NCBI GenBank assembly: GCA_021791875.1
Contig: JAJYVU010000010.1
Location: 1 to 64,000 of the forward strand
Direction of reading: 5' to 3'
Origin: Acidobacteriota bacterium
GTDB lineage: Bacteria; Acidobacteriota; Terriglobia; Terriglobales; Acidobacteriaceae
Length of the DNA: 64,000 nt
Both the position numbers and the translations under genes were made by a program. This document shows, in pieces, positions 34,456 to 43,092 of the stretch. The notes below the pieces were generated by a model, which saw nothing but the letters and a program-made list of their open reading frames with translations, searched no databases and was not told the origin of the DNA. The first letter of the stretch is position 1. Each line of letters starts with the position of its first letter.

Positions 34456-36308
34456 ATCGATTGTTCCGGCTCCTTCATTACGCGCGGCGTTACACGCTGC
34501 AGATCATTGGCGCGGTCCTCATGGCTGCGGGCGTCGGCCTGTTTGATGCCTTCCGCGTACTTCTTGTCGGCCCAATCTTTGACGATGTCCTCCACCCCGG
34601 CGGAGTCCCGCATCAGAAAATCCCGCTCATTTCCAAGGCATTTCCACACATCACACTGCAGCAGTTTGTCCCGGCTAGCCTGCACAATGACTGGAACATC
34701 GTCGCCTACGCCCTGATCCTCTCCACGCTCTTCAAAGGACTTTGCGACTACGCCGGCACCTACCTCGCCAGCTACGCCGGTTACGGGACCATTACTGATC
34801 TCCGCAACGACCTCTACCAGGCAATCCTGTCCCGTTCGGCTTCCTTTTTCCAGAAGCACACCACCGGCACGCTGCTCTCCGCGCTCATCAATGACATCGA
34901 ACTGGTCCAGTTCTCGATGTCCACCATCCTTTCCGGTTTTCTGCAACAGCTCTCCACACTGATCTTCATGGTTGGCGTGGTCATTGTCCTCGGCGGCAAG
35001 CTGGCGTGGATTCTCGTTATCTTCATTCCCATAGTTTTCCTGTCCATGCGCCGCATTGGCCGTGGGGTCCGCAGAACCACACGCAAGGGTCAGGACAAAC
35101 TCGCCGAAATCCAGAACATCCTTCACGAAACCATCACCGGCAACCGCATCGTGAAGGCCTTCAACATGGAGTCATGGGAGCTGTTCCGGTTCCGAGACGC
35201 TGCCCGCCGCCTGCTGCGTGCCAACCTGCGAACCGTCAGTGCGCAGGCCGTCAGCTCGCCCCTTATGGATCTCATCGGCGCCGTCGCCATTGCATTGCTG
35301 CTCCGCCTTGGGCACGCCGAAATCAATCATCACAACATGAAGCCGGGCGTCTTTCTCGCCCTCATCGTGGCCCTCTTCAAGCTCTACGATCCCGTCCGCC
35401 GCTTCGCCATTTACTGGAACAACTTTCAGCAGGCAATCGGCTCCTCACAGGCCATCTTCGAGTTCATCGACGCGCAGGACCGTGTTTTGGAAAAACCCGG
35501 CGCGTTTGCCCTCAAGGAATTCCACGAGGCCATCACTCTCGATCATGTCGGCTTCAATTACTCCGATGAAGAAGGCGTGAAAGAAGTCCTGCACAACGTC
35601 GATCTCACCATTCGCTGCGGAGAAGTCGTCGCGCTCGTCGGCCCCAGCGGAGCAGGCAAGACCACGCTCGTCAATCTCATCCCGCGTTTCTTTGATGTCA
35701 CCAGCGGCCGCGTTCTCATCGACGGCCACGATCTTCGCGACGTGACGCTGGCATCCTTGCGTCATCAGGTCGCCACTGTTACCCAGGAAACCGTCCTCTT
35801 CAACGACACTGTTCGCAACAACATTGCCTATGGCCAGCCCGATGTTCCGCTCTCTCGCGTGAAGGAGGCCGCGAAAGCCGCCCTCGCCCACGACTTCATC
35901 GAGCGCATGCCTGACGGCTATAACACCGTCATCGGCGAAAAAGGCTTCCGACTCTCCGGTGGCGAACGCCAGCGCATCGCCATCGCCCGCGCCATCCTCA
36001 AGAACGCGCCCATCCTCATCCTCGACGAAGCCACCTCCGCTCTCGATGCCGAAAGCGAAGCCCTCGTCCAGACTGCGCTCGCCAATCTCATGCAGGATCG
36101 CACCAGCATCGTCATCGCGCATCGGCTCTCCACGGTGCGCCGCGCCGACCGCATCGCCGTCGTCGAGTCCGGCTCCATCACCGCCATCGGCAGTCACGAG
36201 GAATTGCTCCTCAGTTCGCCCACGTATCAGAAACTATACAAGTTACAATTTATGAATATCGAACCCATGAACGCATACGATCTGGCCGTCAGCGAGGCTG
36301 CCGAATGA
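34452..36308 (+). CDS. MsbA-type ABC exporter (fused permease-ATPase)
   Basis: 618 residues. The membrane domain (1-340) has six TM helices and the type-1 exporter fold (KGQDKLAEIQNILHETITGN). The ATPase domain has Walker A GPSGAGKTT, signature RLSGGERQRIAIARAIL, Walker B ILDEATSALD and H-loop AHRLSTV. By family and by its place next to LPS genes it is a good candidate for lipid A/LPS core flipping, but drug or other lipid export cannot be excluded. The start overlaps the 8-codon mini-ORF. The stop overlaps the yicC start (ATGA). Confidence 0.92.
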   Translation: MNRLFRLLHYARRYTLQIIGAVLMAAGVGLFDAFRVLLVGPIFDDVLHPGGVPHQKIPLISKAFPHITLQQFVPASLHNDWNIVAYALILSTLFKGLCDYAGTYLASYAGYGTITDLRNDLYQAILSRSASFFQKHTTGTLLSALINDIELVQFSMSTILSGFLQQLSTLIFMVGVVIVLGGKLAWILVIFIPIVFLSMRRIGRGVRRTTRKGQDKLAEIQNILHETITGNRIVKAFNMESWELFRFRDAARRLLRANLRTVSAQAVSSPLMDLIGAVAIALLLRLGHAEINHHNMKPGVFLALIVALFKLYDPVRRFAIYWNNFQQAIGSSQAIFEFIDAQDRVLEKPGAFALKEFHEAITLDHVGFNYSDEEGVKEVLHNVDLTIRCGEVVALVGPSGAGKTTLVNLIPRFFDVTSGRVLIDGHDLRDVTLASLRHQVATVTQETVLFNDTVRNNIAYGQPDVPLSRVKEAAKAALAHDFIERMPDGYNTVIGEKGFRLSGGERQRIAIARAILKNAPILILDEATSALDAESEALVQTALANLMQDRTSIVIAHRLSTVRRADRIAVVESGSITAIGSHEELLLSSPTYQKLYKLQFMNIEPMNAYDLAVSEAAE

Positions 36309-37225
36309 GCGAAACCCCATCTCCCGCTACCGCCCCGGTCATGTCCATGACCGGCTTTGCCCGTGTGGAAGGCATCGTCTCTGAAGGACTCGGCTTCACG
36401 CTCTCCATAAAAAGCGTCAATCATCGTTTTCTCGATCTCAGCCTTCGGCTGCCCGGTGGGCTTGACGGCCTTGAAATGAAGCTCCGCCAGTTACTCAAGG
36501 AAAAAATTGCGCGAGGCCATGTCGATATCACGCTCAATCTCTCCCGCGCGGCCACCAACCGCATCGACTACGACCCCGCGCGTCTTGCCGCCTACGTCGA
36601 TGCTTTCCGCGCCGCCGCCGCTGACCTCGGCGTCACCAGTGAACCCGACCTCAACGTCATCTTCCGCCTTCCCGGCGTCATCAACCAGGAAGCCCGCACC
36701 GAAGAGGCTCCTGAAGTCATCGAGGCTGCCGTCCTCTTGCAGATAGATTCACTCGTGGAAGCCCTCAACACGATGCGCCTCCACGAAGGCTCCGCTCTGC
36801 GACAGGACCTCAAGGCCGGTCTTGACCGCCTTGCAACTTCCGTCGAGCAGGTCGCTGCCTTCCGCGAAGATGTCCAGCAGGCATATTTCGAGCGCCTGCA
36901 TCAGCGCATGAGCAAGATGATCGGCGGCAGTGTCGACGACAACCGGCTCCTGCAGGAAGCCGCATTGCTCGCCGAGCGCAGCAGCATCGACGAAGAACTG
37001 GTCCGCATGCGCGCCCACATCGCACACTTCCACGGCCTTCTCGACACCGGCGGCGAAGTCGGCAAGAAACTCGACTTCCTGTTGCAGGAGATGAATCGCG
37101 AGGCCAATACGCTGCTTTCCAAGACCAGCGGCGTCGCCGGCAAAGGCTCGCAGATTACTGAAATTGGCCTCGCCATCAAGTCAGAAATCGAAAAAGCCCG
37201 CGAACAGGTGCAGAATCTACAGTAA
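36305..37225 (+). CDS. yicC: YicC/YloC-family endoribonuclease-like protein
   Basis: 306 residues. The N-terminal MSMTGFARVEG and IKSVNHRFLDLSLRLP are the family hallmark. The C-terminal DUF1732 region has LDFLLQEMNREANTLLSK and IGLAIKSEIEKAREQVQN. E. coli YicC takes part in small-RNA turnover and cleaves RNA in vitro. The start overlaps the exporter stop by four bases. The next gene is gmk, the neighbour also found in Firmicutes (yloC-gmk). Confidence 0.95.
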   Translation: MSETPSPATAPVMSMTGFARVEGIVSEGLGFTLSIKSVNHRFLDLSLRLPGGLDGLEMKLRQLLKEKIARGHVDITLNLSRAATNRIDYDPARLAAYVDAFRAAAADLGVTSEPDLNVIFRLPGVINQEARTEEAPEVIEAAVLLQIDSLVEALNTMRLHEGSALRQDLKAGLDRLATSVEQVAAFREDVQQAYFERLHQRMSKMIGGSVDDNRLLQEAALLAERSSIDEELVRMRAHIAHFHGLLDTGGEVGKKLDFLLQEMNREANTLLSKTSGVAGKGSQITEIGLAIKSEIEKAREQVQNLQ

Positions 37226-37272
37226 ATTCAGGCAAAGGACTCACTCCAGACGCCTCAGGAGACGGAACGAGC

Positions 37273-37989
37273 TTGGCAGGCCTTCTTTTCATCATCTCAG
37301 CCCCTTCGGGATCAGGTAAATCTACGCTCGTGCACGAGCTGCGCTCGATCGAAAAGCATTTGGATTTTTCCGTCTCCTACACCACGCGCGCTCCCCGCGG
37401 CTCGGAAGAGGATGGTCGCGAATACCACTTCGTCACCCGCGAACAATTTGAAAAGATGATCGCCGCCGATGAGCTTCTCGAATATGCTGACGTCTTCGGC
37501 AACTACTACGGCACCGCCCGTTCCACGCTACGTGAATCCCTCGCGAACGGCCGCGATCTGCTGCTCGATATTGACGTGCAGGGCGCCGAACAGGTCCGCA
37601 AAAAACTCCCCGAGGCCATCTCCATCTTCATTCTGCCGCCCACTCCGGAAATCCTGAAGATGCGCCTCACCAATCGCAGCCGCGCCGAGGGAAAAGTCGA
37701 CGAAGGCGTCATCGAGCGCCGCCTCGCCAAAGCCCGCCAGGAAATCGAAAACTACCGCAAGTACAAATACGTCCTCGTCAACGACGTTCTTCCGCGTGCC
37801 GTCGATGAGCTTTCCGCCATCGTCAAGGCAGAGCGCTATCTCCATGAAGGCGATGACCTTTCACGCAAGGGAGTCCAGAAGGTCCTCGGGATCGCCGAAA
37901 GCTGCCGCGAGTCAAACGCCGTCGGCCGCCTGCGCCCGGTGCTCGATTCCTTTGGTGTCCCTTTTCCACCGCAACCTGCACATGTTTAA
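37273..37989 (+). CDS. gmk: Guanylate kinase
   Basis: 238 residues, TTG start after CAGGAGACGGAACGAGC. The P-loop is SAPSGSGKST. The GMP-binding part contains SYTTRAPRGSEEDGREYHFV. DIDVQGAEQVRK and the lid LTNRSRAEGKVDE follow. It phosphorylates GMP to GDP. It has about 30 residues more at the C-terminus than the E. coli enzyme (207). It sits between yicC and rpoZ. Confidence 0.97.
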   Translation: MAGLLFIISAPSGSGKSTLVHELRSIEKHLDFSVSYTTRAPRGSEEDGREYHFVTREQFEKMIAADELLEYADVFGNYYGTARSTLRESLANGRDLLLDIDVQGAEQVRKKLPEAISIFILPPTPEILKMRLTNRSRAEGKVDEGVIERRLAKARQEIENYRKYKYVLVNDVLPRAVDELSAIVKAERYLHEGDDLSRKGVQKVLGIAESCRESNAVGRLRPVLDSFGVPFPPQPAHV

Positions 37990-38083
37990 CGATTTCCGGG
38001 TTGACGCGCCCGCCTCCTTCGCTGCATCATGGGCGCAAATCCCATCGGCCCACGTCGGCCGCGCTTTGCAGAGGTGTATCTGG

Positions 38084-38317
38084 ATGGCAGTGGAACGCGA
38101 ATTCGACAGCAATTACCGCTATGTACTGGTGGCAGCTCGGCGCGCCCGCCAGTTGCAACAGGGATCTCAACCCCTCGTGACCAGCCGTACCACCAAACCC
38201 CACAAGGTCGCGCAGGAAGAGATCAAGGCCGGCCTGGTCGGTTACGTGCGCGGCAAAGAGCGGGTAAAGACTGACATTGAATCCACCATCGTCCCGCGCT
38301 TCGCCTCTCAGTCGTAG
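38084..38317 (+). CDS. rpoZ: RNA polymerase omega subunit
   Basis: 77 residues from the ATG at 38084, preceded by GAGGTG eight bases upstream. SNYRYVLVAARRARQLQQG and KVAQEEIKAGLVGY are the conserved omega core (helix with the AARRARQ motif, then the EEI helix). Omega helps fold beta-prime and can take part in ppGpp binding. An in-frame ATG at 37982 would add 34 residues and overlap the end of gmk, but lacks a binding site. Position after gmk is the classic one. Confidence 0.9.
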   Translation: MAVEREFDSNYRYVLVAARRARQLQQGSQPLVTSRTTKPHKVAQEEIKAGLVGYVRGKERVKTDIESTIVPRFASQS

Positions 38318-38449
38318 TCACAACCCGGTCACCCTGCCCCAACCCTCCCGGGCAGCCTGAAGCATCGTTGCTCATGACATCGAGCCGAGGCCACGCTCCG
38401 GCGCGCACGTTCCTTTCGCACCAGCCACAGCCGCGGAATCTCAACTCGT

Positions 38450-38472
38450 CTATTGGGGCAGGGAAAATGCTC
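38450..38472. repeat. Single arm of palindromic element
   Basis: The bases CTATTGGGGCAGGGAAAATGCTC resemble one 17-bp arm (CAATAGGGGAAATGCTC) of the element at 10307, with a small insertion. The match ends next to the coaBC -10 hexamer, so the arm may have supplied part of that promoter region. Confidence 0.35.
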
Positions 38473-38485
38473 TAAAATGACCATC
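38473..38485 (+). promoter_or_regulatory. -10-like TAAAAT placed for leaderless coaBC
   Basis: TAAAAT (38473-38478) is followed by seven bases and the ATG at 38486. No Shine-Dalgarno sequence is present. Confidence 0.45.
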
Positions 38486-39727
38486 ATGAAAGTCACAGTT
38501 GGCGTCTGCGGCGGCGTTGCGGCATACAAAAGCGCGGAATTGGTCCGGGCCCTGCAGAAACAGGCGTTTGACGTCCAGGTGGTCATGACCGAAGCCGCAC
38601 AGCGCTTTGTGCAGCCGCTCACCTTTGCCGCTCTCACCGGTAAAAAAGTCCTCACCAGCCTTTGGACGGAGCCGGAAACCGGTACAGCCGACCTCGTCTC
38701 TGCCATCGAGCACATCGACGCGGCGATCACGACCGATGCGCTCGTCGTCGCGCCCGCCACCGCCAACACCCTCGCCAAATTCGCCCATGGCATTGCGGAT
38801 GACTTCCTCAGCACCATGTATCTGGCCACCTCGGCGCCCGTCATCGTTGCCCCGGCCATGAACGTCAACATGTGGCAGCATCCCGCCACACAGGCGAATA
38901 TCGCCACCCTCGAGGCCCGTGGCGTCACCATCGTTGCCCCGGCCAGCGGCTATCTTGCCTGCGGCATGACCGGCGATGGCCGCCTGGCGGAAAACGAAGC
39001 CATCATTGCGGAGGTTCTCAACCACCTCCATTCCAGCCTTGATCTCTCCGGCGAAACCGTCCTCGTCACCGCCGGAGGCACGCGCGAAGCCCTCGACCCC
39101 GTTCGCTTCCTCGGCAACCGCTCCAGCGGAAAAATGGGCTATGCCCTTGCCGAAGCCGCAAGGCGCCGCGGAGCCCGCGTCATCCTCGTCAGCGCTCCCA
39201 CTGCACTCCGGGTCCCGTCTGGAGTGGAGCTGGTCCCCGTTATCACCACCAGTGAAATGCGCGACGCCGTCATGAAGCACCTGCCTGAAGCCAGCCTCAT
39301 CATCAAGGCCGCTGCCGTCGCCGACTATCGGCCCCGCGTCCGCGAAGAGCACAAGATGAAACGCTCCGGCCCGCTCACCGTCGAATTCGAACCCACCGAA
39401 GACATCCTCGCCGAAGTTGCGGAAAAGAAGCTCCCCGGCACGCTCGTCATCGGTTTCGCCGCCGAAACCGAAAACGCCATCATCCATGGCCGCGAAAAAC
39501 TGCTGCGCAAGAACGCGGACGCCATCGTCATGAACGACGTTTCACAAGAGGGCATCGGCTTTGACTCCGACCGTAATGCCGCCACCTTCCTCACGCGCAA
39601 TACAGCCATCGACCTGCCGGAAATGAGCAAGCGCGATCTCGCGCATCGCATCCTCGATGAGGTGCTCGTGCTCCGCCGGCCCCGCCTCGTCATCGCAGAA
39701 ACAGGAACGGATCTCACAGGGCTATGA
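38486..39727 (+). CDS. coaBC: Bifunctional phosphopantothenoylcysteine synthetase/decarboxylase
   Basis: 413 residues from the ATG at 38486 (KVTVGVCGGVAAYK), where family similarity starts. The N-terminal CoaC flavoprotein part has ALVVAPATANTLAKFAHG, PAMNVNMWQHP and the active-site Cys in LACGMTGDGRLAE. The C-terminal CoaB part starts LVTAGGTREALDPVR with FLGNRSSGKMG, and has AAVADYRP and KL-x-KND-type residues replaced locally by LRKNADAIVMND. It carries out two steps of coenzyme A synthesis. The stop overlaps the next start (ATGA). Confidence 0.96.
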   Translation: MKVTVGVCGGVAAYKSAELVRALQKQAFDVQVVMTEAAQRFVQPLTFAALTGKKVLTSLWTEPETGTADLVSAIEHIDAAITTDALVVAPATANTLAKFAHGIADDFLSTMYLATSAPVIVAPAMNVNMWQHPATQANIATLEARGVTIVAPASGYLACGMTGDGRLAENEAIIAEVLNHLHSSLDLSGETVLVTAGGTREALDPVRFLGNRSSGKMGYALAEAARRRGARVILVSAPTALRVPSGVELVPVITTSEMRDAVMKHLPEASLIIKAAAVADYRPRVREEHKMKRSGPLTVEFEPTEDILAEVAEKKLPGTLVIGFAAETENAIIHGREKLLRKNADAIVMNDVSQEGIGFDSDRNAATFLTRNTAIDLPEMSKRDLAHRILDEVLVLRRPRLVIAETGTDLTGL

Positions 39728-40563
39728 CCGCGCGCCTCAACCCCGAGGTTGCGGCATTGGTCGAGGCGCGGCTTCGCTACTATCGCGATCTGGGCAGTTA
39801 CGACCTTTACCGCCGCGGCCTGCCGCCTGCCGCCCTCGAAGACTCCGAGCCTGCCGCAACGGCGCAATCCGAAGTGACGAAAACGCTGCCGCCCACGCCA
39901 CACGTAACCACGACAGCTACAGAAAGTGAGATTCCCGATTTGTCTCCGCGAGCCAGCCGCTCCGCCGTATCCGCAGCCCTTTCACCCGCTCAGGCGCTTC
40001 AGCTTCTCCGCGAAGAAATCGGTGACTGCACACGCTGCCCCTTAGCCTTTCTGGGTCGTCACACCATCGTCTTCGGCGATGGCGATCCGCACGCCCGCCT
40101 CATGTTTGTCGGCGAAGGCCCCGGCGCGGATGAAGATGCGCAGGGATTGCCCTTCGTGGGGCGCGCCGGCCAGCTTCTCAACAACATGATCACGGCCATG
40201 GGCCTCCAGCGCGAGCAGGTCTACATCGCCAACATCGTCAAGTGCCGTCCGCCGCAAAACCGCACGCCCGAACCGGAGGAAGCTCGCACCTGCGTGCCGT
40301 TTCTCTTCCGTCAGATTGAAATCATCAAGCCTGAAGTCATCGTCGCCCTCGGTTCCACCGCCGCCACTTACCTGCTCGAAGTAAAGAGCTCCCTGGCCGC
40401 ACTGCGTGGCCGCATTCACATGGCCCACAACAGCAAGCTCATCGTCACCTATCACCCTGCCTACCTCCTTCGCGACCCGCGCCAGAAAAAAGAAGCCTGG
40501 ATCGACCTCCAGATCGCCATGCGTGAACTCGGCCTCAAGCCAGCCAAACCAGCGGGGGATTAG
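39724..40563 (+). CDS. Family 4 uracil-DNA glycosylase (4Fe-4S)
   Basis: 279 residues. A variable N-terminal extension (1-85) precedes the catalytic domain. Four cysteines suited to bind a 4Fe-4S cluster are at 102, 105, 174 and 190 ([22 protein letters not shown]). Motif A is [20 protein letters not shown] and the C-terminal motif is HPAYLLRDP. The enzyme removes uracil from DNA in base-excision repair. It is coupled to coaBC by a four-base overlap and lies six bases before priA. Confidence 0.95.
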   Translation: MTARLNPEVAALVEARLRYYRDLGSYDLYRRGLPPAALEDSEPAATAQSEVTKTLPPTPHVTTTATESEIPDLSPRASRSAVSAALSPAQALQLLREEIGDCTRCPLAFLGRHTIVFGDGDPHARLMFVGEGPGADEDAQGLPFVGRAGQLLNNMITAMGLQREQVYIANIVKCRPPQNRTPEPEEARTCVPFLFRQIEIIKPEVIVALGSTAATYLLEVKSSLAALRGRIHMAHNSKLIVTYHPAYLLRDPRQKKEAWIDLQIAMRELGLKPAKPAGD

Positions 40564-40569
40564 CTCACC

Positions 40570-43047
40570 ATGCCGGCCTTCTGTGACGTCGCGCTGCCGG
40601 TTCCGCTCGATCGCGTCTTCACCTACGCCACCGGCGACCACACCCCGCAGGTAGGTGTGCGCGTGCTGGTGCCGTTCCGCAACGAGAAGCTCTCCGGTAT
40701 CGTCATGCGCCTGCATGATGACCCGCCCCCAGTCGACGCCAAGCCGCTCATCATGGTCATGGACGAGCAAAGCCTGCTTTCGCCGCAACTGCTCGACCTC
40801 GCCCGCTGGATATCACAGTACTATCTCGCCCCCATCGGCGAAGTGCTCCGCGCCATGCTGCCGCTCATGGCAGAAGTCCGCCGCCAGGTGCTTTTCCGCA
40901 TCACAGACGCCGGCCGCGAAGCCCTCTTCGCCGGAGCCCAGCAGGGTTCGTCGCGCCGCTCGCGCCTTACCGCCCAGGAACAGGATCAGGAATACGCAGT
41001 CCTCAATTATCTCGAATCCGGCGAGGCCGCCCGCGCAGCCACCCTTCGCTCCAAAACCGGCGCCTCCGCCGATCTTCTGCGCGGTATGCTCCGCAAGCGA
41101 TGGCTCGCGCGCGAAACCGCCGCGGAAGCCCGCCCCGCGCGCCGCACCGTGCGCGTCGCCCGCCTCGCGCAAAGCCTCGGCGGCGAATTCCGCCTGCCCC
41201 GCCTCAACGCCAATCAGCAGACCATCCTCGCTGCGCTGGCCGGCACTGCATTGGGTATCCCAATCCCGCAGCTTCGCGAACTCGAAGTCCCAGACTCCAC
41301 CCTCGGCACACTCGTCCGTCGCGGCCTCGTCATCATCGAAGACCAGCCTGCCGACTTCATCGTCTCCGCCCTCCCATTGCGCGAGCATCCCGCCTTCACC
41401 CTCAACGCAGCCCAGCAGAAAGCCCTCGCGCGCATCACCGATGCAGTCGACGAAGGCGGATTCCGCCCGCATCTGCTCCATGGTGTCACCGGTTCCGGCA
41501 AAACCGCCGTCTACCTCGCCGCCATGCAGCATGCGCTTCAACGCGGCAAATCCTCCATCCTGCTCGTACCGGAGATCGGACTCACTCCCCAAATGGCCGC
41601 TCAGCTCCATCGCACCTTTGGTCAGGAGGTCGCTCTTCTGCACTCCGCGCTTCTTCCTGAGGAGCGCGCCGAGCAGTGGCACCGCATCCGCCGCCGCGAG
41701 GCCCGCGTCGTCGTCGGCACGCGCTCCGCCATCTTCGCGCCGGTCGAAGACCTGGGCCTCATCCTCGTCGACGAAGAACATGACGGCAGCTACAAGCAGG
41801 AATCCACGCCCCGCTACCATGCTCGCGACGTCGCCGTTATCCGCGCCAAGCTCGCGGGAGCCACAATCGTCATGGGGTCGGCCACTCCATCGCTCGAGAG
41901 CTGGCACAACGCCGCGGAAGGGAAGTATGCCCGCATCGAACTGCATGACCGCGTCCACCAGCGCCCCATGCCTGAGGTCGAACTCATCGACATGCGCCGT
42001 GAATTCCAGGAGACAGGCGCCGAACAGTTATTCTCCCGCAAGCTCATCGACGAAACCCAGGCCACGCTTGAACGAGGTGAGCAGGCCATCGTGCTCCTCA
42101 ACCGCCGCGGTTACTCTTTCGTCGTGCTCTGCCGCGCCTGCGGAGAAAAGCTACAGTGCGAAAACTGCTCCATCTCGCTCACCTATCACAAGGCCGTACT
42201 CGCGCCCGACGAGCCCGCTCCCGTGGGCCAGCGCCTTGAATGCCACTATTGCGGTTACAAACGGCCCATCCCCAAACTCTGCCCCAAATGCGGCAGCGAA
42301 CACCTCTATTTCCTCGGCGCCGGCTCACAGCAGGGCGAAGAGCGCCTGCAGGAAATCTTTCCCTCCGCGCGCATCGGGCGCATGGACCGCGACACCGTTC
42401 GCGGCCGCCATGACATGGAGCGCCTGCTCGCCAAACTTCACGCCGGGGAAATCAACCTCCTCGTCGGCACCCAGATGATCGCGAAAGGTCATGACATTCA
42501 CGGCGTCACGCTCGTCGGCGTCGTCGGTGCCGACCATGCTCTCGGCCTGCCCGATTTCCGCGCCGCCGAACGCACCTTCCAGCTCCTCACTCAGGTTGCC
42601 GGGCGCGCAGGCCGCGGCGAGCTTCCCGGCAAGGTCATCGTGCAGACCTATTACCCCGAGCACTACGCCATCGAGTGCGCCCAGCGCCACGACTTCCACG
42701 GCTTCGCCCAGCGCGAAATGAAGTACCGTCGCTGGATGCGCTATCCGCCCTTCGCCGCCATCACCAACATCGTCTTGCAAAGCGAAGACTTCGCCCAGCT
42801 CACCGCCTGGGCCTCTGCCTTGGGCCGCTGGTTTGCATCCGCAGAATTTGAAGATGTCCGCGTTCTCGGCCCGGCCACCGCTCCCATCGCCCGCATCAAG
42901 CGCATGCACCGCATGCACCTGCTCCTCAAGTCGCAGTCGCGCCAGTCGCTCCAGCGTGTGCTACGCCTCGCCCGCTATCACGCAGAGGAACTCGGCATTC
43001 CGCCGCGCAACCTCACCATCGACGTCGACGCGGTCCATCTGATGTAA
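40570..43047 (+). CDS. priA: Primosomal replication-restart helicase PriA
   Basis: 825 residues. The N-terminal 3'-DNA-binding domain starts CDVALPVPLDRVFTYA. A helicase core follows with Walker A GVTGSGKTAVY and the DEAD-type VDEEHDGSYKQE. Eight zinc-binding cysteines are arranged as CxxC pairs (CRACG, CENCS, CHYCG, CPKCG). The C-lobe has QVAGRAGRGELPG. It reloads the replisome at stalled forks. GGGGGA in the end of the glycosylase gene acts as its binding site. It closes the plus-strand block. murB is convergent, 45 bases away. Confidence 0.96.
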   Translation: MPAFCDVALPVPLDRVFTYATGDHTPQVGVRVLVPFRNEKLSGIVMRLHDDPPPVDAKPLIMVMDEQSLLSPQLLDLARWISQYYLAPIGEVLRAMLPLMAEVRRQVLFRITDAGREALFAGAQQGSSRRSRLTAQEQDQEYAVLNYLESGEAARAATLRSKTGASADLLRGMLRKRWLARETAAEARPARRTVRVARLAQSLGGEFRLPRLNANQQTILAALAGTALGIPIPQLRELEVPDSTLGTLVRRGLVIIEDQPADFIVSALPLREHPAFTLNAAQQKALARITDAVDEGGFRPHLLHGVTGSGKTAVYLAAMQHALQRGKSSILLVPEIGLTPQMAAQLHRTFGQEVALLHSALLPEERAEQWHRIRRREARVVVGTRSAIFAPVEDLGLILVDEEHDGSYKQESTPRYHARDVAVIRAKLAGATIVMGSATPSLESWHNAAEGKYARIELHDRVHQRPMPEVELIDMRREFQETGAEQLFSRKLIDETQATLERGEQAIVLLNRRGYSFVVLCRACGEKLQCENCSISLTYHKAVLAPDEPAPVGQRLECHYCGYKRPIPKLCPKCGSEHLYFLGAGSQQGEERLQEIFPSARIGRMDRDTVRGRHDMERLLAKLHAGEINLLVGTQMIAKGHDIHGVTLVGVVGADHALGLPDFRAAERTFQLLTQVAGRAGRGELPGKVIVQTYYPEHYAIECAQRHDFHGFAQREMKYRRWMRYPPFAAITNIVLQSEDFAQLTAWASALGRWFASAEFEDVRVLGPATAPIARIKRMHRMHLLLKSQSRQSLQRVLRLARYHAEELGIPPRNLTIDVDAVHLM

Positions 43048-43092
43048 ATCCCGTCGGTGATCCACCACGGCACTGTCCGTGCAATCGCTGTC

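Noticed and set aside
33960-35126. 388-codon minus-strand frame across the rapZ/exporter junction
   Set aside because: It is antisense to two confident genes and has no recognisable motif or binding site.
37982-38317. Longer rpoZ starting at 37982
   Set aside because: It overlaps the end of gmk and has no binding site. The ATG at 38084 has GAGGTG at good spacing and gives a normal omega length.
40655-42478. 607-codon frame inside priA on the same strand
   Set aside because: It is a shifted frame of priA, extremely Ser/Pro/Ala-rich and without domains. priA has full motifs.
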